DNA of 64,000 nucleotides from Hyphomicrobiales bacterium (GCA_017305665.1 JAFKKH010000029.1:62001-126000), one strand, 5' to 3'. Counted from the first letter of the stretch, positions 1 to 8,915 are shown. Numbers and translations are program-made. Notes: generated by a model not told the origin, from the sequence alone.

Positions 1-15
1 ACCGATGCAGAACCC

Positions 16-2064
16 TTAGTGCGACATTTTGCCCCGCCGGAGGTCCGGCGGCGTGGCTTCATCCACCAGCGCAGCGATCGCCTCGTCGGTCGGCAAGACC
101 TTCTGCCCTTCGCTGCCGAGACGGCGGATCGACACCGAATGGCTTTCGGCTTCCTTCTTGCCGACCACGAGCAACGCCGGGATTTTCGCCAGCGAGTGCT
201 CGCGCACCTTGTAGTTGATCTTCTCGTTGCGCAGATCGAGCTCGACGCGCAGGCCTGCGCGCCGCGCCGCGGCGGCAACCACCTTGGCATACTCGTCGCC
301 GTCGGAGGTGATGGTCGTGACCACGACCTGCGTCGGTGCGAGCCAGAGCGGGAAGTTACCGGCGAAGTGCTCGATCAGGATGCCGATGAAGCGCTCCATC
401 GAGCCGCAGATCGCGCGATGCACCATGACGGGTGCCTTCTTGGCGCCGTCGGCGTCGATGTAGAACGCGCCGAACCGTTCCGGCAGATTGAAGTCCACCT
501 GCGTGGTGCCGCACTGCCAGTCGCGGCCGATCGCATCGCGCAGCACATATTCGAACTTCGGACCATAGAACGCGCCTTCGCCGGGATTGATCTCGGTCTT
601 GATGCGCTGGTTGTGGCTTTGCGTTTTGATGCGCTCCAGCACGTCGCCCATGATCCGCTCGGCATGATCCCACGCGGCGTCCGACCCGACGCGCTTCTCG
701 GGGCGCGTCGAGAGCTTCACCGTCAATTCGCCGTCGAAACCGAAGTCGGCGTAGGTCGACAGGATCAGATCGTTGATCTTCATGCACTCGTCGGCGAGTT
801 GATCCTCGGTGCAGAAGATGTGCGCGTCGTCCTGGGTAAAGCCGCGCACGCGCATCAGGCCGTGCATGGCGCCCGACGGTTCGTAGCGATGCACCACGCC
901 GAACTCTGCGAGCCGCAAGGGCAGGTCACGGTAGCTCTTCAGGCCGTGCTTGAAGATCTGCACGTGGCCGGGGCAGTTCATCGGCTTGATCGCGAACCAG
1001 CGTTTGTCCTCGGCCTCGTCGCCGGCGGACTGCGCCGCGAACATGTTCTCGCGATACCACTCCCAGTGGCCCGACGTTTCCCACAGCGACTTGTCGAGCA
1101 TCTGCGGCGCGTTGACCTCGTCGTAGTCGCCGGTGAGGCGGCGGCGCATGTAGGCGATCACGGCCTGGAAAATGGTCCAGCCCTTGGCGTGCCAGAACAC
1201 GACGCCCGGACCTTCCTCCTGGAAATGAAACAGGTCGAGCTCGCGGCCGAGCTTGCGGTGGTCGCGCTTCTCGGCTTCCTCGATCTGCTTCAGGTAGGCA
1301 TCGAGGTCTTCCTGCTTGGCGAAGGCCGTGCCGTAGATGCGCGTCAGCATCGGATTGTTGCTGTCGCCGCGCCAGTAGGCACCGGCCACCTTCATCAGCT
1401 TGAAGGCGTTGCCGATCTTGCCCGTGCTCGTCATGTGCGGGCCGCGGCAGAGATCGAACCAGTCGCCCTGATAGTAGATCTTGATCGGCTCGTTGCCGGG
1501 AATGGCATCGACCAGTTCGACCTTGAAGGCCTCGCCCTTGTCGCGGAACACCTGCTTGGTCTTCTCGCGATCCCAGACGTCCTTGGTGAAGGGTTTGTCG
1601 CGCGCGATGATCTCGCGCATCTTCTTCTCGATCGCGGCGAAATCTTCCGGCGTGAACGGCTCGTTGCGGAAGAAGTCGTAGTAGAATCCGTTCTCGATCA
1701 CGGGGCCGATGGTCACCTGCGTGCCCGGCCACAATGACTGCACGGCCTCGGCGAGCACATGCGCGGCGTCGTGCCGGATCAATTCCAGCGCGCGCGGATC
1801 GTCGCGGTTGACGAATTCGATCCTGGCGTCTTGCTCGATCGGATCGGCGAGATCGCTGACGACGCCATCAAGCGCCATCGCCACGGTACGCTTGGCGAGC
1901 GAGGGCGAGATGCCTTTTGCAATATCAAGGCCGGTGGTGTTTTTCGGGAACTCGCGCTGTGCGCCGTCGGGGAAGGTGAGCGTGACGTTATCGGCGGGCG
2001 AGACGGGCTTCAGGTTGGCGAGGCCATACTGGAATCCCGATGCGGGTTCGTTCTTGTCAGACAT
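16..2064 (-). CDS. thrS: Threonyl-tRNA synthetase
   Basis: Class II synthetase that charges tRNA-Thr in the cytoplasm and hydrolyses mischarged Ser-tRNA(Thr). The 682 residues show a TGS domain (about 28-90), the editing domain with His98/His102 and Cys206/His210, and the class II core with MNCPGH, whose Cys364 is a zinc ligand in this family. It is slightly longer than the E. coli enzyme (642) because of an N-terminal extension. The ATG has AGGAG about 7 bases upstream. It is monocistronic here. The divergent MFS gene starts about 190 bases away. The cognate tRNA-Thr(UGU) lies at 26941-27015. The identification is secure. Confidence 0.98.
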   Translation of the reverse strand: MSDKNEPASGFQYGLANLKPVSPADNVTLTFPDGAQREFPKNTTGLDIAKGISPSLAKRTVAMALDGVVSDLADPIEQDARIEFVNRDDPRALELIRHDAAHVLAEAVQSLWPGTQVTIGPVIENGFYYDFFRNEPFTPEDFAAIEKKMREIIARDKPFTKDVWDREKTKQVFRDKGEAFKVELVDAIPGNEPIKIYYQGDWFDLCRGPHMTSTGKIGNAFKLMKVAGAYWRGDSNNPMLTRIYGTAFAKQEDLDAYLKQIEEAEKRDHRKLGRELDLFHFQEEGPGVVFWHAKGWTIFQAVIAYMRRRLTGDYDEVNAPQMLDKSLWETSGHWEWYRENMFAAQSAGDEAEDKRWFAIKPMNCPGHVQIFKHGLKSYRDLPLRLAEFGVVHRYEPSGAMHGLMRVRGFTQDDAHIFCTEDQLADECMKINDLILSTYADFGFDGELTVKLSTRPEKRVGSDAAWDHAERIMGDVLERIKTQSHNQRIKTEINPGEGAFYGPKFEYVLRDAIGRDWQCGTTQVDFNLPERFGAFYIDADGAKKAPVMVHRAICGSMERFIGILIEHFAGNFPLWLAPTQVVVTTITSDGDEYAKVVAAAARRAGLRVELDLRNEKINYKVREHSLAKIPALLVVGKKEAESHSVSIRRLGSEGQKVLPTDEAIAALVDEATPPDLRRGKMSH

Positions 2065-2255
2065 CGATGTCTCCTGTAGCTCACTCCTGCGAACGAGCGC
2101 AGGTAAGCGGAATGCAGCGGTATAGCAGCCGATTCGCGGCTTGCAACGGGTGAAAAATTGCGCCGCTGCGATTGGAAATAGATTTTTTGCGCCCTTGTCG
2201 GGGCGTTCATTCTATCTACATGCAACTGCATCAAAAATATGATAAGAGGTCGTCC

Positions 2256-3431
2256 GTGACCCCACGTTTTGCTCCCACAGCTCTCATGCTCGGTAATCTC
2301 GTCACCGGCTGCGCCATCATGGCGCCGGCGGGGATGCTGCCGGAGCTATCGACCGGTCTCGGCGTCTCGATCCGCGATGCCGGGCTGCTCATCACCTTCG
2401 GTGCGATCGTGCTGTGCATCGGTTCGCCACTGACGGCGTGGCTGACCAGCCGCGTCGAACGGCGGACGTTGCTGACGGCGACGCTGGCGACGCTCGCGGT
2501 GACCAATGCCGCATCGGCTTTCGCGCCCAACTATGCGACGCTGATGGCGATCCGTCTGGTCATGATGGCGATCGGCGTCATCTTCACCCCGCAGGCCGCC
2601 GGGACCGCGAGCCTGATCGTGCCGCCCGAGAAGCGCGGCAGCACCATCGCCTATATCTTCCTTGGCTGGTCGCTCGCAGCGGCGGTGGGCCTGCCACTCA
2701 TCACCTTCATCGCCAGTCACTACGGCTGGCGCGCGGCCTACGGCGCCGTCGGTGTGCTCGGCGTGCTCAGCCTCGTGTTGCTGGTGGCGCGCCTGCCCGG
2801 CGGGCTGAAGGGGGCGCCGGTCGAGCTTTCGACATGGGTGGAGCTTGGACGCAACCGCATGGTGGTGTTGTTGCTGTTGGTCACGACGCTGCAGATGTCC
2901 GGACAATTCGTGGTGTTCACCTTCATGGGCCCGTTGCTCACGAGACTGGCGAACGCCGGTCCCGACGCGGTCGGGCTCGGCTTCGCGATCTACGGCGTGT
3001 TCGGGTTCATCGGGCTCATCATCGCGACCCGCATCGTCGACGGCTGGGGTGCCTACCGCACCTCGGTGCTCTTCACGCTCTGCCTGCTGGCGGGCGTCGC
3101 GGGCTGGGCCATTACGGCGGGATCGTTCGCATTGATGGCGGCGTCGGTTGCGGTGTGGGGACTCGGCTTTGCCTCGACCAATTCGATGCAGCAGGTGCGG
3201 CTGGTGGCGGCCGCGCCCGCCTTCGCCGGCGCATCAGTGTCGCTGAACACGTCGGTGCTGTATGTCGGGCAGGCGGTCGGTTCGGCGATTGGCGGCGCCT
3301 TGTTCGCCAACGGCCAGTTCATTACCGCAGGCTACGTCGCCGCCGGATTTGTGGCACTGGCGCTCGGCGTGGTGCTGATCACGGGCCGGATAGCGGCGCC
3401 GAAGGCGGCGTTGCAGGCGGAGATGCCTTGA
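2256..3431 (+). CDS. MFS transporter, DHA1-type drug/sugar exporter
   Basis: Major facilitator superfamily permease of the inner membrane with about 12 hydrophobic segments, resembling arabinose-efflux/DHA1 exporters. The GTG at 2256 is preferred: AAGAGG lies 6 bases upstream and the protein then begins just before the first membrane helix (MLGNLVTGCAIMAPAG). The longer in-frame start at 2172 would add a polar leader with no ribosome site. From GTG it is 391 residues, normal for the family. A positively charged loop (SRVERRT) follows helix 2, at the usual MFS motif A position. The substrate cannot be read from sequence. It is a single gene, divergent from thrS. Confidence 0.85.
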   Translation: MTPRFAPTALMLGNLVTGCAIMAPAGMLPELSTGLGVSIRDAGLLITFGAIVLCIGSPLTAWLTSRVERRTLLTATLATLAVTNAASAFAPNYATLMAIRLVMMAIGVIFTPQAAGTASLIVPPEKRGSTIAYIFLGWSLAAAVGLPLITFIASHYGWRAAYGAVGVLGVLSLVLLVARLPGGLKGAPVELSTWVELGRNRMVVLLLLVTTLQMSGQFVVFTFMGPLLTRLANAGPDAVGLGFAIYGVFGFIGLIIATRIVDGWGAYRTSVLFTLCLLAGVAGWAITAGSFALMAASVAVWGLGFASTNSMQQVRLVAAAPAFAGASVSLNTSVLYVGQAVGSAIGGALFANGQFITAGYVAAGFVALALGVVLITGRIAAPKAALQAEMP

Positions 3432-3471
3432 GGTCAGTGCCGCGGTGAGCGTGGCGGGACTGATTGCGCGC

Positions 3472-3909
3472 TCAGCGTTTTTTCTTCGACGTGTTCAGGC
3501 TCACCGCGGCGCGAATGAGCGCCTTGAACGCCGTCTCGTTGATCTTGTCACCCTCGTGAACGTCGATGGCGCGCCGCGTGTTGCCGTCGAGGCTCGAATT
3601 GAAAAGGCGCGACGGATCGTCCAGCGATGCGCCCTTGGCGAAGGTCATCTTCACCGCCGCCTTGTAGGTTTCGCCGGTGCAGATGATGCCGTCGTGCGAC
3701 CACACCGGAACGCCGCGCCACTTCACCTCTTCGACGACATCGGGATCGGCCGCCTTGATCAGCGCGCGAATCCGGCCGAGGACGTCGCCCCGCCAGTCGC
3801 CGAGCTCCTTGATCTTCGCGTCGATCAGCCGGGACGGGGAGGTGGTCGCTTTCTCCGCACTGACCTTTCGCGTCACCGTCTTTTTCATGATGCCTGCCGA
3901 TGTCGTCAT
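3472..3909 (-). CDS. DUF1801 (YdhG-like) protein
   Basis: Small cytoplasmic protein with the DUF1801 fold, recognised by the pattern 'LGDWRGDVLGRIRALIKAADPD', 'EEVKWRGVPVWSHDGIICTGE' and 'KMTFAKGASLDDPSRLFNSSL', here in outline only. Its biochemical role is unknown; relatives are often encoded beside SRPBCC/AHSA1 proteins and ArsR regulators, as here. The likely start is the ATG at 3909 (145 residues) or the ATG at 3888 (MKKTV, 138 residues). Anything upstream of 3909 reads as non-coding. The end is lysine-rich (KKKR). It is last in the ArsR-SRPBCC-SRPBCC-membrane protein series on this strand. Confidence 0.8.
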   Translation of the reverse strand: MTTSAGIMKKTVTRKVSAEKATTSPSRLIDAKIKELGDWRGDVLGRIRALIKAADPDVVEEVKWRGVPVWSHDGIICTGETYKAAVKMTFAKGASLDDPSRLFNSSLDGNTRRAIDVHEGDKINETAFKALIRAAVSLNTSKKKR

Positions 3910-3923
3910 TCCGTCATCGCGCA

Positions 3924-4124
3924 CTATAGCCGCTTCGCGGCATATGGCAGCACGAACATATAGAGGCCGGTCAACAGCATCAGGAACAGCGGCGGCAGCG
4001 GCGAGTAGGTGACCCAGGCAGAAGGTTCTCCCCATATTCGGGCTACGAAATTGGCCACGACCGTCGCCGTGAAGATGATCGACAGCCAGCGATGGGTTTG
4101 GCGGATGGCGTTGTTCCAGTTCAA
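3924..4124 (-). CDS. Small two-helix membrane protein
   Basis: 66-residue conserved-type membrane protein of unknown function. Two hydrophobic stretches are visible (about 13-30 and 42-60), with a short WGEPSAWVTY loop between them. It starts at a TTG with AGGAG 7-8 bases upstream, which fixes the start. It sits 42 bases after the second SRPBCC gene and before the DUF1801 gene, so it is probably cotranscribed with the ArsR module. No catalytic residues are seen. Confidence 0.65.
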   Translation of the reverse strand: MNWNNAIRQTHRWLSIIFTATVVANFVARIWGEPSAWVTYSPLPPLFLMLLTGLYMFVLPYAAKRL

Positions 4125-4166
4125 CGGAATCTCCTGTGATTAGCGAGACAAAGCGGATCGACGGTC

Positions 4167-4577
4167 TCAATCCGCGCGCGCAATAACCTCTTCGAGCTTT
4201 TCGAAGAATTTCTGCCAGCCGAATTTGGCCCCGCTATAGGCTTGGCCTTGACCCGGCCGGAAGCCCGACTGCTCCATGCGCAGATGCGTGCCCTTGTCGG
4301 TCGGCGTGAGCGTCCAGGTCACGACGCTCTCGAGACCCATGGCATCCCATGTGTAGGACAATGTCCTGTTCGGCTCGATGGCCAATACCTTGCAGTCGAC
4401 GGCGCCCCAGTCGCCGCGCAGATTGAAGCGGTGATCCACGGCGGGTTTGAAGTCGTTCTTCATCAGCCACTCCTCGATCAGATGCGGCTGAGTGAGGGCG
4501 CGCCAGATCCGGTCCGGCGAAAACGCGATCTCGCGTTCGACGACGACGGAACGTGTTTCAGTCGCAGCGTTTGTCAT
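4167..4577 (-). CDS. SRPBCC / AHSA1-type protein (second copy)
   Basis: 136-residue START-like (SRPBCC) domain, the fold of activator-of-Hsp90 C-terminal domains and of many small-ligand binders. It spans the whole length: the start 'ALTQPHLIEEWLMKNDF', the central 'FNLRGDWG' strand and the C-terminal helix 'FFEKLEEVIA'. It is a tandem paralogue of the gene at 4619-5056; both share the IWRALTQ, LIEEWLMKNDF and HxRMEQSGFRP segments. ArsR-coupled SRPBCC pairs are common in rhizobia. Ligand and role are unknown. Confidence 0.85.
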   Translation of the reverse strand: MTNAATETRSVVVEREIAFSPDRIWRALTQPHLIEEWLMKNDFKPAVDHRFNLRGDWGAVDCKVLAIEPNRTLSYTWDAMGLESVVTWTLTPTDKGTHLRMEQSGFRPGQGQAYSGAKFGWQKFFEKLEEVIARAD

Positions 4578-4618
4578 TGATCCATCCTGTTTTCAAATTG
4601 CCTTGGCGGCGATCGCTT

Positions 4619-5056
4619 TCACAATCCCGCAGCGACGTCTTCGAGCTGTCGCAGAATGCGCGGCCAGCCGCTGCCCATTCCGCGGAAACCACCTTCGTCT
4701 TGCGGCCTGAAGCCGGATTGCTCCATGCGAACGTGAGTGCCACCGTCGTGCGGCGTCAGCGTCCACGTCACGATTGTCTTGAGCCCGTCGCGGGCCTGCT
4801 CGCCCGAGGCGTTCCAGGTGTAAACGAGCCGCTGATGCGGAACGAGTTCGAGAACTTCGCAGTCAGTGACACCGTTCCAGCCCATCACGGGTTCAGCGCG
4901 AAAGTTGAATTTGTGGCCGACGACGGGCTGGAAATCGTTTTTCATCAGCCATTCCTCGATCAGTGCACTCTGCGTAAGCGCGCGCCATATCCGTTCCGGC
5001 GGATGCGCCATGTCCCGCTCGACGATGATGGAACGCAAGGCGATGGTCTCGGTCAC
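4619..5056 (-). CDS. SRPBCC / AHSA1-type protein (first copy)
   Basis: 145-residue SRPBCC-domain protein, paralogous to its downstream neighbour. The correct start is the GTG at 5056, whose GTGA overlaps the TGA stop of the ArsR gene. This indicates translational coupling; the longer reading frame upstream is only a frame overlap with ArsR. The motif order is VERDMAHPPERIWRAL, EEWLMKNDFQPVVG, then HVRMEQSGFRPQDEGG. Probably a ligand-binding or chaperone-accessory protein made under control of the adjacent repressor. The ligand is not known. Confidence 0.85.
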   Translation of the reverse strand: MTETIALRSIIVERDMAHPPERIWRALTQSALIEEWLMKNDFQPVVGHKFNFRAEPVMGWNGVTDCEVLELVPHQRLVYTWNASGEQARDGLKTIVTWTLTPHDGGTHVRMEQSGFRPQDEGGFRGMGSGWPRILRQLEDVAAGL

Positions 5057-5379
5057 TGGTCCATCCTTTTGAGCAGGTCTTCGAGGTCGTCGAACTTCCG
5101 TTGCCAGAAGCCGGCCATCTGGCTGGTCCAGTCGACCAGCGGAGCCAGCGCGCCGAGCTGCGCGCTGTAGTGGGTCTGACGGCCTTCGTGCCGGTCGCGC
5201 ACCAGTCCCGCCAGTTTCAGCACGCCCAGATGTTTGGAGACGGCCGGCTGCGATACCCCGGACCGCGCCGTCAGTGCGCCAACCGTTTGCTCGCCGTCGC
5301 GGCACAGCCGCTCGAAGATGGCGCGTCGCGTCGGGTCGGCCAGCGATCTGAAAAGCATGTCGCGCGTGTCAGGCATCAC
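5053..5379 (-). CDS. ArsR-family winged-helix regulator
   Basis: 107-108 residue DNA-binding repressor heading the SRPBCC operon. The winged helix is clear: ADPTRRAIFERL (helix 1), GALTARSGVSQPAVSKHLGVLK (turn and recognition helix), LVRDRHEGRQTHYSA (wing). There is no metal-binding CxC in the recognition helix, so it belongs to the non-metal group that typically precedes SRPBCC genes. Start is the GTG at 5379 or the ATG at 5376. Two palindromic ATAACCAGYT sites lie immediately upstream (5385-5426), consistent with autorepression. Confidence 0.92.
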   Translation of the reverse strand: MMPDTRDMLFRSLADPTRRAIFERLCRDGEQTVGALTARSGVSQPAVSKHLGVLKLAGLVRDRHEGRQTHYSAQLGALAPLVDWTSQMAGFWQRKFDDLEDLLKRMDQ

Positions 5380-5384
5380 AATCG

Positions 5385-5426
5385 ATAACCAGTTGGCTAT
5401 TGATTGTCGTATAACCAGCTAGTTAT
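5385..5426. promoter_or_regulatory. Probable ArsR operator pair
   Basis: Two imperfect palindromes, ATAACCAGTTGGCTAT (5385-5400) and ATAACCAGCTAGTTAT (5411-5426), are centred 26 bases apart immediately upstream of the ArsR start. The second is a clean ATAAC-N6-GTTAT repeat. A third half-like TTGGTTAT lies near 5502. Position and symmetry suggest autoregulation; binding itself is inferred. Confidence 0.55.
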
Positions 5427-5529
5427 GCTTGAGTCAAGCTGCTTCCGTTGGCCTTGGGCAGGCGGCGCAGAGCAATCCGCGAGAGCAGATCCGCCGAATA
5501 CCGATTGGTTATGCTTTTCCTCGAGAAAA

Positions 5530-5856
5530 CTAGTCGGCGATCCGCGTCAACACCGCCTTGAAGTGCACCCCGGGCACCTGCAGCGCGGTGCCTTCGAGAT
5601 CGACCATGTCACCGCTCATGCTGCCCTTCAGGGTGAGCGTCACCATGTCGATGCCGAACAGCGGCTTGAAGCTGGGGTCAAAGTTGTGCCGCTGGGTCGA
5701 AACCTTGACCAGGATGCGGTCACTTTCGCCGCTGTAAGTTCCAATGAAGGCGAAGCCTGAATTTCCGCCGCGGACTTTGCCGCTGATGGCGTAGATGACG
5801 CCGCTGCCGGTGCCGTGCACCGTATGAAAATCGACCTTGTAAAGCCCGTCCCGCAC
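5530..5856 (-). CDS. GrlR-like regulatory protein
   Basis: About 108 residues from a GTG at 5856; an upstream ATG at 5919 is less likely because the protein then begins with unrelated sequence. The pattern DGLYKVDFHTVHGTGSGVIY followed by 'GKVRGGNSGFAFIGTY' and the C-terminal 'GTALQVPGVHFKAVLTRI' resembles the GrlR/T3SS-negative-regulator fold, a small beta-barrel seen widely in Bradyrhizobium outside secretion loci. No type III genes are in the window. The function is therefore unassigned, perhaps small-ligand or protein binding. Confidence 0.6.
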   Translation of the reverse strand: MRDGLYKVDFHTVHGTGSGVIYAISGKVRGGNSGFAFIGTYSGESDRILVKVSTQRHNFDPSFKPLFGIDMVTLTLKGSMSGDMVDLEGTALQVPGVHFKAVLTRIAD

Positions 5857-5999
5857 GCTGTGCCTCGACAATCGCAACGACAACTTGCACCCTATGATCT
5901 GAAGGATTGCTGAACACAATTCGTGGATGCAGCGACGCGCCTGCTATCGACATGATTATTTGCGGTAGCCAATGCAGAGCGCGATCGGGGGAGGACTCT

Positions 6000-6411
6000 T
6001 TGCGAGCGGGATGGATTTGCGTCGCCGGACCGTTTGCCTTCGCGGCATTGTCGGGCTGTACGACGCTCCCACAAGCCTGTGCCGGTTCTGCGCAACCGAT
6101 GGTGACGGCGGAGATGCTGTTCGGCCGCAACGTCGGTACCCGGGTCGGTGTGAGCGAAGCTGCGTTCGCGAACTTCGTAGCTACCGAAGTGACGCCGCGC
6201 TTTCCCGATGGATTGACGATCGTCGATGCGCGGGCAGTGGCGAGATCGGCGCGGCGCGATCATCCGCGAACCGAGCAAGGTCGTGCTTCTGACTTTTCGC
6301 GACGACGCCGGAAAACGCGCCGGCCTCGAGGCCGTCGCCGACGCCTACAAGCGCAGGTTCCATCAGCAGTCGGTGCTGACCACCGTCCGCAGCGTCTGCG
6401 CGTCGTTCTAA
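6000..6411 (+). pseudogene. DUF3574 lipoprotein, frameshifted
   Basis: Two consecutive frames together give one DUF3574 protein. The first, from a TTG at 6000 with GGGGGAGG 5 bases upstream, has a lipoprotein signal ending in a Leu-Ser-Gly-Cys lipobox and runs MVTAEMLFGRNVGTRVGV...FPDGLTIVDAR. The second resumes as RGQWRDRRGAIIREPSKVVLLTF and ends VRSVCASF at 6411. The switch lies at about 6228-6234 (gatgcgcgggcagtgg), where two bases are missing or one is extra. It is either a decayed envelope lipoprotein or a sequence error; the flanking protein sequence is otherwise undamaged, so the event is recent or artefactual. Confidence 0.7.
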
Positions 6412-6414
6412 GTG

Positions 6415-6579
6415 TTACCAGCGCGTGGATTGGCTCGGCACGATCTGTGCCGTTGTCGTCGTCTCGGTCGCGAGCTTTCCGCTGTAGTAGCCATACGCAC
6501 CGACTACAGCGATCAGCAATGCAATCACAACCGCAAGATCGGTATATCTGGAATCCTGGCCGCCCGATTTTCCACCCAT
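6415..6579 (-). CDS. Small single-pass membrane protein
   Basis: A 54-residue gene read directly from the reverse strand: MGGKSGGQDSRYTDLAV, a hydrophobic helix (about 14-33, with VVIALLIAVVGAYGYY), then SGKLATETTTTAQIVPSQ and a final STRW. GGAGG lies 7 bases before the ATG. It is convergent with the DUF3574 gene, with 3 bases between their stops. The soluble Thr-rich tail probably faces the periplasm. Function unknown. Confidence 0.7.
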   Translation of the reverse strand: MGGKSGGQDSRYTDLAVVIALLIAVVGAYGYYSGKLATETTTTAQIVPSQSTRW

Positions 6580-6656
6580 GAATCGCGCCTCCTTTTACGG
6601 AAGTCTTTGATGTCCAATGCGCGAAGCGGGATACGGTTCCCTGTTTGCAACCTTTT

Positions 6657-7001
6657 TCAGGGCGCGTTGACGCCGCGCCAGCGGCCGTAGCGCCACGGCC
6701 GATACCAGGTCGCGCCCGGCGGTTTCGTCGCGGGAACGTTGTCGATGCCGGACGTGCCCCAGGGCTGGCAGCGCAACAGCCGCGCCAGTGTCATCCAGCC
6801 GCCGCCCCATAGTCCGAAGCGTTCGATCGCCTCATCGCCATAGACCGAGCAGCTCGGCAGATGACGGCAGTTGAATCCCACAAGCGGCGACAGGCTGTGG
6901 CGATAAAGCCAGATCAATCCACGCCCTGCATTGCGCGGCAGCCGCTGCACGGTTTTCGCGCATTCAGGACAGAGCGTCGTGTGGTGCCGAATGGATTTCA
7001 T
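6657..7001 (-). CDS. yidD: Membrane protein insertion efficiency factor YidD
   Basis: DUF37/YidD protein, which sits at the inner membrane and helps YidC insert proteins. The family core is complete: GLIWLYRHSLSPLVG, then CRHLPSCSVYGDEAIERFG, WMTLARLLRCQPWG. The start at 7001 (MKSIRHH) is chosen for GGAGAG close upstream; ATG 7022 and TTG 7028 lack a ribosome site. At 114 residues it is longer than E. coli YidD (85) because of a charged C-terminal tail (PWRYGRWRGVNAP). In many genomes it lies in the rpmH-rnpA locus; here it stands alone. Confidence 0.93.
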   Translation of the reverse strand: MKSIRHHTTLCPECAKTVQRLPRNAGRGLIWLYRHSLSPLVGFNCRHLPSCSVYGDEAIERFGLWGGGWMTLARLLRCQPWGTSGIDNVPATKPPGATWYRPWRYGRWRGVNAP

Positions 7002-7255
7002 AACTCTCCGAAGCTGGCGCATGCACAATGTTGGTTCCGTGCCGGGAACTCAAACGATTTGGCATTTGCGCCACAGCCGCCAAAATATCGCACGTTTTTG
7101 AGCGCACCGCAGCAAAGGTCGTATGGACGCTGGCGAGTCCGGCGGTTACGATTCACACAACATTCAGATGACGGAATCGTCGCGTTGGATTCGCTCGTCG
7201 CGGTGGACCTTTTGGGGCTACGGAAAGCTTTGGGGCACACGGGGAAGGACCTGAC

Positions 7256-8179
7256 TTGAGGCTCGTGAGATCGCTTCGATCCCGCGGCGGCATGCTTATT
7301 TGCACCGCGCTGTTTTGTATCGCCTTGCCCGCCGTGACGGCCGCGCTCGACAAACCCGTGGCGTCCGATGCGGTTCTCGAAGCGCGCAAGCAGCCGATGC
7401 ATTTCAACTGGATCGCCTGCGCGCCGAACTGCCGAAGCTGGATCAGCGCGGTCGGCATCGTCACCGCGGACACGCCGAAAGCCTTCGACGATTTCGCCAA
7501 GGGCCGTGACCTGACCGGCGCAACGGTGGTGCTGGACTCCAGCGGCGGCTCCGTCAACGACGCCATCGCGCTTGGGCGCCGCTGGCGTGCACTCGGCCTG
7601 CGCACCACGGTTGGGACCAGTGTGGTGACAAAAACGACGGCGGGCGATCGCGCGGTCGTCCTGCCCGATGCCTATTGCGAGTCCATGTGCGTGTTCATGC
7701 TGTTGTCCGGCAAAGCCCGCTATGTGCCTGAGCGTGCGCATGTTCGGGTGCATCAGATCTGGATGGGCGACCGCGCCGACGACGCCAAGGCCGCGAGCTA
7801 CACCGCGCAGGATCTGATGATCGTCGAGCGCGACATCGGCCGGCTCGCCAAATACACCTTCGACATGGGTGGCGCCGGCGAGTTGCTGTCGCTCGCGCTC
7901 AGCGTTCCGCCGTGGGAAGAGCTTCATGAAATGTCGCGGACGGAACTGCGCTCCACCCATCTGGTGACGACGGACCTCGTTGCGGATGTGTTGCCGGGTG
8001 AGGGAGCCACGCTCGACGTGCCGATGGCAGGGCTGGTGACGAAACCGGTGCAGGATCGCCTGCCGGCCGGTATCGCCGATACGGCCGCGGTCTCCACCAT
8101 CAGCAAGCCGACCAAGACCGCCGAAGCGAGCCCGACCGGCGGCACGGCGGCCGCGGTCCCCGCTCAGCAGCAACAGTAG
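7256..8179 (+). CDS. Secreted ClpP/crotonase-like (COG3904) protein
   Basis: 307-residue predicted periplasmic protein. It starts at a TTG at 7256 with GGGAAGGA upstream, followed by a signal peptide (about 1-30, ending LPAVTAALD). The body has a ClpP-like layout: LDSSGGSVNDAIALG (the Gly-Gly-Ser oxyanion-type turn), then CESMCVFMLLSG, where a ClpP-type protease would have its nucleophile, and HVRVHQIWMGD with a possible catalytic His. The C-terminus is an Ala/Thr/Gln-rich tail. Related proteins are widespread in Bradyrhizobium as predicted periplasmic proteins. Proteolytic activity is not established. Confidence 0.72.
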   Translation: MRLVRSLRSRGGMLICTALFCIALPAVTAALDKPVASDAVLEARKQPMHFNWIACAPNCRSWISAVGIVTADTPKAFDDFAKGRDLTGATVVLDSSGGSVNDAIALGRRWRALGLRTTVGTSVVTKTTAGDRAVVLPDAYCESMCVFMLLSGKARYVPERAHVRVHQIWMGDRADDAKAASYTAQDLMIVERDIGRLAKYTFDMGGAGELLSLALSVPPWEELHEMSRTELRSTHLVTTDLVADVLPGEGATLDVPMAGLVTKPVQDRLPAGIADTAAVSTISKPTKTAEASPTGGTAAAVPAQQQQ

Positions 8180-8206
8180 AATTCAGATCGAACAGACTGA
8201 GGCGTC

Positions 8207-8665
8207 TCAGCTTTGCGCGGGCGCGAGCTGGCCGGATTTGGCTTCGATCTGGCCGATCGCATCGACCACGGCATCGAATGTCAGCAGGGTCGAGGCGTGA
8301 CGGGCCTTGTAGTCGCGCACCGGCTCGAGCGCAGCGATGTCGGCCCATTTGTCGCCCTGCGGCGGCGCGCCGTTTTCCTTCAGCATCTTGCGCACGGTTT
8401 CGCGCAACTCGCGCAACTCGGTGGCGGTCGAGCCGATCACGTGGCGCGCCATGATCGAGGAGGAGGCTTGGCCGAGCGCACAGGCCTTCACGTCGTGAGC
8501 GAAGTCGGTCACGACGGGGCCGTCCATCTTGAGATCGACCTTGACGGTGGAACCGCAGAGTTTGGAGTGGGCGGTGGCGCTCGCGTCGGGATCGGAAAGA
8601 CGGCCAAGACGCGGGATGTTGCCTGCCAGCTCGATGATGCGCTTGTTGTAAACGTCGTTCAGCAT
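8207..8665 (-). CDS. IscU/SufU-like Fe-S cluster scaffold homologue
   Basis: 152 residues from the ATG at 8665. The NifU N-terminal/SufU fold is evident from 'HSKLCGSTVKVDLKMDG' and VKACALGQASSSIMA. Scaffolds normally carry three cluster cysteines plus an Asp (CGD). Here Cys37 and Cys62 remain, the CGD is CGS, and the third cysteine position reads Ser125 (ARHASTLL). It may bind a ligand or partner without being a full scaffold. It is divergent from folE with about 250 bases between starts. No isc/suf genes are nearby. Confidence 0.8.
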   Translation of the reverse strand: MLNDVYNKRIIELAGNIPRLGRLSDPDASATAHSKLCGSTVKVDLKMDGPVVTDFAHDVKACALGQASSSIMARHVIGSTATELRELRETVRKMLKENGAPPQGDKWADIAALEPVRDYKARHASTLLTFDAVVDAIGQIEAKSGQLAPAQS

Positions 8666-8915
8666 AAGATTCCAACGCTTTGAATTCGCTGAAAGAGCCC
8701 GGGTTGACGCCCTTGGCGGCGGGAACCTGAAGCCTATATATGTATCCAATGCCGGGAAATACAATCCGGCTATTTCCCGCCGCTCCCGGGATTGAGAATT
8801 CAAATCCCGAATTGCGGTGTTAATATCAGGGGACTCAGGCGCCCGGTGGCTAAAAATGCTGCCCCGTCTGCCCGGTGACACTCCGGCCTTGGTTGGCCGG
8901 TCGAACGGAGTGAAG

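Noticed and set aside
19-1737. 572-residue open frame opposite thrS
   Set aside because: Opposite-strand shadow of a GC-rich conserved gene; Arg/His/Val-rich, no ribosome site, no family.
6998-8173. 391-residue minus-strand frame over the ClpP-like gene
   Set aside because: Shadow. The plus-strand gene has a signal peptide, ribosome site and family motifs.
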